Assembly: GCA_005765155.1 (NCBI GenBank) | Contig: VCCP01000006.1 | Location: 446,501 to 510,500 of the forward strand | Origin: Zelopaecilomyces penicillatus | Taxonomy: Eukaryota > Ascomycota > Sordariomycetes > Hypocreales > Pseudodiploosporaceae | Length of the DNA stretch: 64,000 nt | Direction: 5' to 3' | Shown: piece by piece, positions 60,294-64,000 of the stretch | Position numbering within the stretch: position 1 is the stretch's first letter | Layout: each line of letters opens with the position of its first letter | The notes under the pieces: generated by a model | What the model was told of the DNA's origin: nothing | Seen by the model: only the letters and a program-made list of their open reading frames with translations | The model's database searches: none | Program-made: the position numbers and the translations under genes

Positions 60294-61837
60294 TTAACCC
60301 TTAGCGGCACCAGCCTTGATGAGCAGGATATCTCCGTCTTCTACGACATAGTCCTTGCCCTTGGTCATTATCTTACCCTTGGCCTTCACTTCAGCTTCGT
60401 CTCCAAGTTCCTTAATATGACTGAAGTTATACACAATAGCTTGGATGAATGTCTTCTCGAAATCAGTATGAATGACACCGGCGGCTTGAGGAGCCTTGGT
60501 GCCAATACGGATAGTCCACTGGCGGACCTCATCGGTTCCGCTTGTGAAGAAACTACCCAGCTGCAGAGCTTTCCGCATTTGGAGAATAACCTTAGTAAGG
60601 GCTGACTCTGCACCAACGTTCTTCTGTTCCTCACGGGAAGCCTCTTCAGTCTCAAAACGAGTCAGGCGTTCCTCAAAGGCAACAGAAATGGGAATGATGG
60701 GATCGCCAGCCGCATGCTCCTTGATCCACTCGGCAATCTTGGCCAAGTGCTTGTTTTTCTTTCGGATAAAGTCCTTTTCAGACAAGTTGACAAGATAGAC
60801 AACGGGCTTCGCTGACAAAAGGAACAGAGGGTTGATGACCTCGACCTATACCACAGATTCATTAGCGACATTGTCCAACAACGGTAATGTTTTGAATGAC
60901 TGAGGAAGAATGTTGCTGTTCAGAGTAAAATTTATCACAGAATGCACTCTAAGCGTTGTATAAGGTGAGGCATATCGAAGAGCTGGGATTAGATCAGGCC
61001 GTAGCCTTTTGTCATCATGAAAGAGCAGGATACACAAGGTATCGGAAACAGGGTAAAATACCGACAGAAGAAAAAAAAAGTCTTACCTCTTTGGGTGTCC
61101 AGACGCCCTTTCGGATATCCTTTCCATCCTGGAGATGCGCTAGGACCTTCTCAATCATCTCTTGCTCGATTTTCGCCTTCTTCAACTCCAGGCTTTGGCC
61201 ACCCATGCGAGTCTTCTTCTTCTGGTTCTCAAGAGCTTTCTCAACGAACTCAATGTCCTTGAGTCTCAACTCCTCGGCAATGATCTCTAGATCACGTACG
61301 GGATTGACGTCTCCCTCGACATGGATGATCTCGGCATCGTCAAAGCATCGAACCACTTGGAAGATGGCATCCACAGCTCGGATATGAGACAAGAAAGCAT
61401 TGCCAAGACCTGCACCAGTGGAGGATCCACGAGTCAGACCAGCAATGTCGTAAACAGTCAAGTTGGCCGGGACGACCGACTTGGGCTTGTACTTTTCAAC
61501 GAGCCAATCGAATCGCTCGTCAGGCACAATGACGCGGGCTTCCTCGGGATCAATCGTGGCATAAGGAAAGTTCTTTCATGCTGTCAGCACCCCGGACGAA
61601 GGAGGGCTAGCGACGGGGGGCTTCATACAGCTGGGTTGCCAAGATTGCTCTTTGTGATAGCCTGGAAGAGAGTAGATTTTCCCACGTTGGCTAAGCCGAC
61701 CTGGTGATAAGTCAGGTTAGGAACAGGCACTTGCACAGAGATGCGTCAGAGTTATAGCTCACAATGCCACTCTTCAGGCTGTTGCCGGGCCGGCCCAGGG
61801 GAATTTTCTCCTCTTGCACAGCCTTCTTGGGAGGCAT
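60294..61837 (-). CDS. OLA1: Ola1/YchF NTPase
   Basis: Four exons (61837-61763, 61700-61629, 61572-61087, 60845-60294), 394 aa from the ATG of MPPKK, matching Ola1 (about 396). The N-terminal G domain has P-loop GLANVGKST and DIAGLTRG; the usual NKxD is replaced by NLSEKD, the change linked to ATP rather than GTP preference. A coiled-coil insertion and the C-terminal TGS domain (FEKTFIQAIVYN, ending GDILLIKAGAAKG) follow. It binds ribosomes and affects translation and stress responses. The frame is open without stops from 62170 to 61837, adding up to 111 residues with presequence-like features, so a longer mitochondrial form is possible. The last intron (61086-60846) is unusually long here, 241 nt. 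Confidence 0.95.
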
Positions 61838-62583
61838 CTTGCTTCTGGATTTGGCGTAGTGACGGGTAGGGGAATAAAAAACGACGATGCGTCGAGATGT
61901 GGCACAAAGTCCAAGGGCTGCAGACCTAGCTGCGCGAGGGATAAAGGTGGATGTGGAAGAAGTGAAAGGGAGAGACGAAGAGAGGGCGTAAGACGCCGTG
62001 CTGACGTATGGACCGTTTCCAGCCGCAGCTACCAGTCCGAAGAGCGTGCGAACCAAGTGGCCGCGTTTGTGGAAGAAGCAGGATGAAGCTGGAAGAAAAG
62101 CTTTTTTCTGCGACTGGGAGAGAGGGGATGTTATTATTTGAGCAGGAAATTTGATATTCTTTAACCCCACATGTTTTTCGGACCGGGGTCGGACGTGGAA
62201 TGTAATTTATCCGGATAAGCGCACAGGCAGCTTTGCGTCATTGGTAAAGCTAACCGACGAACGCCTGTGTATCAACTGTTTCGAGAGCTGGGCGGCGCTT
62301 TCGGACTCATCGGGCCGTTGCACGCTCAACCCCATCAGATACCTAGACAAAGAACGACTCAGTCACCAGTCCGTGTCGTTGTTTGTACAGTACATTGTCT
62401 CTTTGCATTATTGCTGGCGCTTTTCTCGATCTTTCATATAATCGAATGCGTACGACTTCCGCTTTTCTACGCAACTTCTAAACTTTCTGCATTCTCGTCG
62501 TACGAGGCCGGACTGGGGATCCCTGTGCATCCCTCTGCACTTCAGTTGCGACACTACGCCTCCTTCGTCGACACGAAGTTAAC
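61838..62583. promoter_or_regulatory. Divergent promoter region between OLA1 and the PPPDE peptidase
   Basis: 746 bp between two divergent starts. It includes the possible in-frame 5' extension of OLA1 (to 62170) and its leader, then the promoter of the plus-strand gene. No individual element was identified. Confidence 0.4.
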
Positions 62584-63422
62584 ATGCCTTCACGACAGAG
62601 CTCCGGACAAACTGTTAGCAAGCACAGATCGACACTGTCGCTCCAGAAAACGGAGATCACAATCCACGTCTATGACTTATTACCTGTAAGAGCAAACATT
62701 TTACTTGCATCCCGATACTTGGTCCTAAGACGCAGGTTTTATTCTTACTTAATCTCACTGACATGATTGTGTGCCATTGATAGCCTGGACGACTTTCCTC
62801 AGCGCTATGGACAATAGGAGCCTCCCTCCTTCACTCTGGTGTGGTCATAGGTGGTAGAGAATACGCATACGGCGGTCACGATAAGCGCGGGGTCACTGGC
62901 GTATACTGGACAAAACCCAAGACTGAACCCCCAGGTGGCACATTCAAGTGCGAAATTCTCCACGGCTTTACTCTAGCCACGCAGGAGGAGATCGATGCTG
63001 CTCTCCGACAAGCCTCGGACGAGTTCCTGGGCACATCGTACAACCTGCTGACCAAGAACTGCAACCACTTCACGTCGTACCTCTGCCAGAAGCTTACTGG
63101 GAATGCTGGCCCAAACTGGCTGAACCGCGCCGCTAGTATTGGTGTTGCCTTGCCATGTGTCGTGCCACGAGACTGGATCGAGCCCCCGGAATATGAAGGA
63201 GCAGATGGGGAGCTTCTAGATGATGATGATGAGCTTCATACAGACGAACAGTCTCATATGCTGCGCCAATCAAGACCTCACTTCCTCTCGGAAAGCAACA
63301 ATGAACAGGACTGGGACAGTGAGGAGGAGAGGCGACGGGGAGGGAGCGGTAAAGGGAAAAAAGTCATGAGAGACGCGGCAGGCCGAACTCTCCCTGCAGC
63401 TGAAAGGGCTCCACGCCGATGA
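62584..63422 (+). CDS. PPPDE (DeSI-like) thiol isopeptidase
   Basis: Two exons, 62584-62685 and 62784-63422, 246 aa. The PPPDE domain spans about residues 25-165: VYDLLPPGRLSS, catalytic His in LLHSGVVIGGREYAYGG and catalytic Cys in TKNCNHFTSYL. Members are papain-like permuted peptidases; some remove SUMO or ubiquitin from proteins. The C-terminal ~80 residues are acidic, then Lys/Arg/Gly-rich and probably disordered. The fungal substrate is unknown. It is divergent from OLA1 and convergent with the uS11m gene. Confidence 0.9.
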
Positions 63423-63749
63423 CCGTTGTGTGCCAGTTTTCAGCCTTCGATTTTCTATCCTTTCCCTCAACTTTATCATGCGGGATTCTTTGCAAGGCGT
63501 TTTTGGGTTTGACGGAGGTTGTTTTTTCTATGGGCAGAAAGCGATGTCACACAGATCATGATGATTACCCAGGGGCCTAGCACTGGCTGGACTCGGAATG
63601 CGATTGTGCCACTATTGTTATTTTTTTTGGGCTTTGTTGTGTATTGTATTGGTATAGCTCGTACAGATTATAGTACAGGACAAAAACTTTTACTTCAAAG
63701 ATGTCCCCCTTTCCCCAAGAAAGAAGAGCTTGATGCTCTCGGGAGGTAT
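63423..63749. other. Short convergent 3' intergenic region
   Basis: 3' UTRs of two convergent genes, no gene. Confidence 0.5.
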
Positions 63750-64000
63750 TTATAGACGTCTTGGCTTTTCGCTCCTTGTTCCAGCAAACTTAATTCTCGT
63801 CGAGTCTGCAACTCGGACAATCTTGTCCCGCAGAATCTTGCCCTCAGGGCTCATGAGCACCTTCACCGCAGCCTCTCTTCCCTGCCCAAACCCTCGCAGC
63901 ACCAGCTCGAGCCGTTGAATCTTCATGGGCCACCCTGTGTGGATCAACCGCTCCAGCACATACTTGGTCAGCGAGTAAGCCGAATCGAACGTGCCTCGCC
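63750..64000 (-). CDS. Mitochondrial small-subunit ribosomal protein uS11m (C-terminal part)
   Basis: The window edge cuts this gene; the visible 82 codons end with TAA at 63752-63750. The sequence (LTKYVLERLIHTGWPMKIQ, LELVLRGFGQGREAAVKVL, then RIKFAGTRSEKPRRL) matches the C-terminal part of fungal mitochondrial S11 (yeast Mrps18). The conserved GFGQGRE loop and the basic C-terminus that contacts rRNA are present. The start codon, presequence and any introns lie beyond position 64000. Confidence 0.85.
   Translation of the reverse strand, partial: RGTFDSAYSLTKYVLERLIHTGWPMKIQRLELVLRGFGQGREAAVKVLMSPEGKILRDKIVRVADSTRIKFAGTRSEKPRRL

Overview
The window is nuclear DNA of a filamentous ascomycete, most likely a Sordariomycete and plausibly Hypocreales. 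That placement rests on reading protein families by eye, not on a search. Genes carry short introns (about 50-250 nt) with GTRNGT donors and CTAAC-like branch points. There are no bacterial-style operons, and one 9.4 kb block bears the C-to-T/G-to-A scars of repeat-induced point mutation (RIP).

Layout. 1-9.7 kb: a RING-CH membrane ubiquitin ligase and the SGT2 co-chaperone on the plus strand, facing a half-size HMT1-type ABC transporter on the minus strand. 9.7-13.9 kb: gene-poor, with one orphan exon-like stretch. 13,932-23,547: a Tc1/mariner-superfamily DNA transposon with 34-bp terminal inverted repeats and TA target duplication. Its transposase gene is split by a complete Ty3/gypsy LTR retrotransposon (14,551-22,035, minus strand; 457-bp LTRs; duplication CTTTG/CTTTA). 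Both are heavily RIP-mutated, yet the outer ~100 bp of the DNA transposon are not. 23.5-28.5 kb: gene-poor, with a small probably broken reading frame at 25.6 kb. 28.5-34.7 kb: a bZIP factor, a 4 kb gene-free stretch and myo-inositol oxygenase. 34.7-38.6 kb: gene-free. 38.6-51.5 kb: a 2EXR-like protein, retromer VPS35, a small basic protein, a transferrin-receptor-like M28 peptidase (Vps70 type), a Dap1/MAPR heme protein and a conserved fungal protein of unknown role. 51.5-54.8 kb: gene-free. 54.8-64 kb: a VPS9-ankyrin-PX-like protein resembling yeast Vrl1, the Ola1/YchF NTPase, a PPPDE (DeSI-like) peptidase and the C-terminal part of mitochondrial uS11.

Several unlinked genes share an endosome/vacuole theme: VPS35, the Vrl1-like protein, the Vps70-like peptidase and the HMT1-type transporter. 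I read this as ordinary co-occurrence of housekeeping genes, not as a cluster. No biosynthetic cluster, tRNA, rRNA or CRISPR array was recognised. The most notable structures are the nested transposons with unmutated outer ends, an ABC-transporter tail whose frame is crossed by two in-frame TAG codons that a possible intron could remove, a possible mitochondrial-targeting leader on Ola1, and a GC-AG intron next to a 31-nt microexon.
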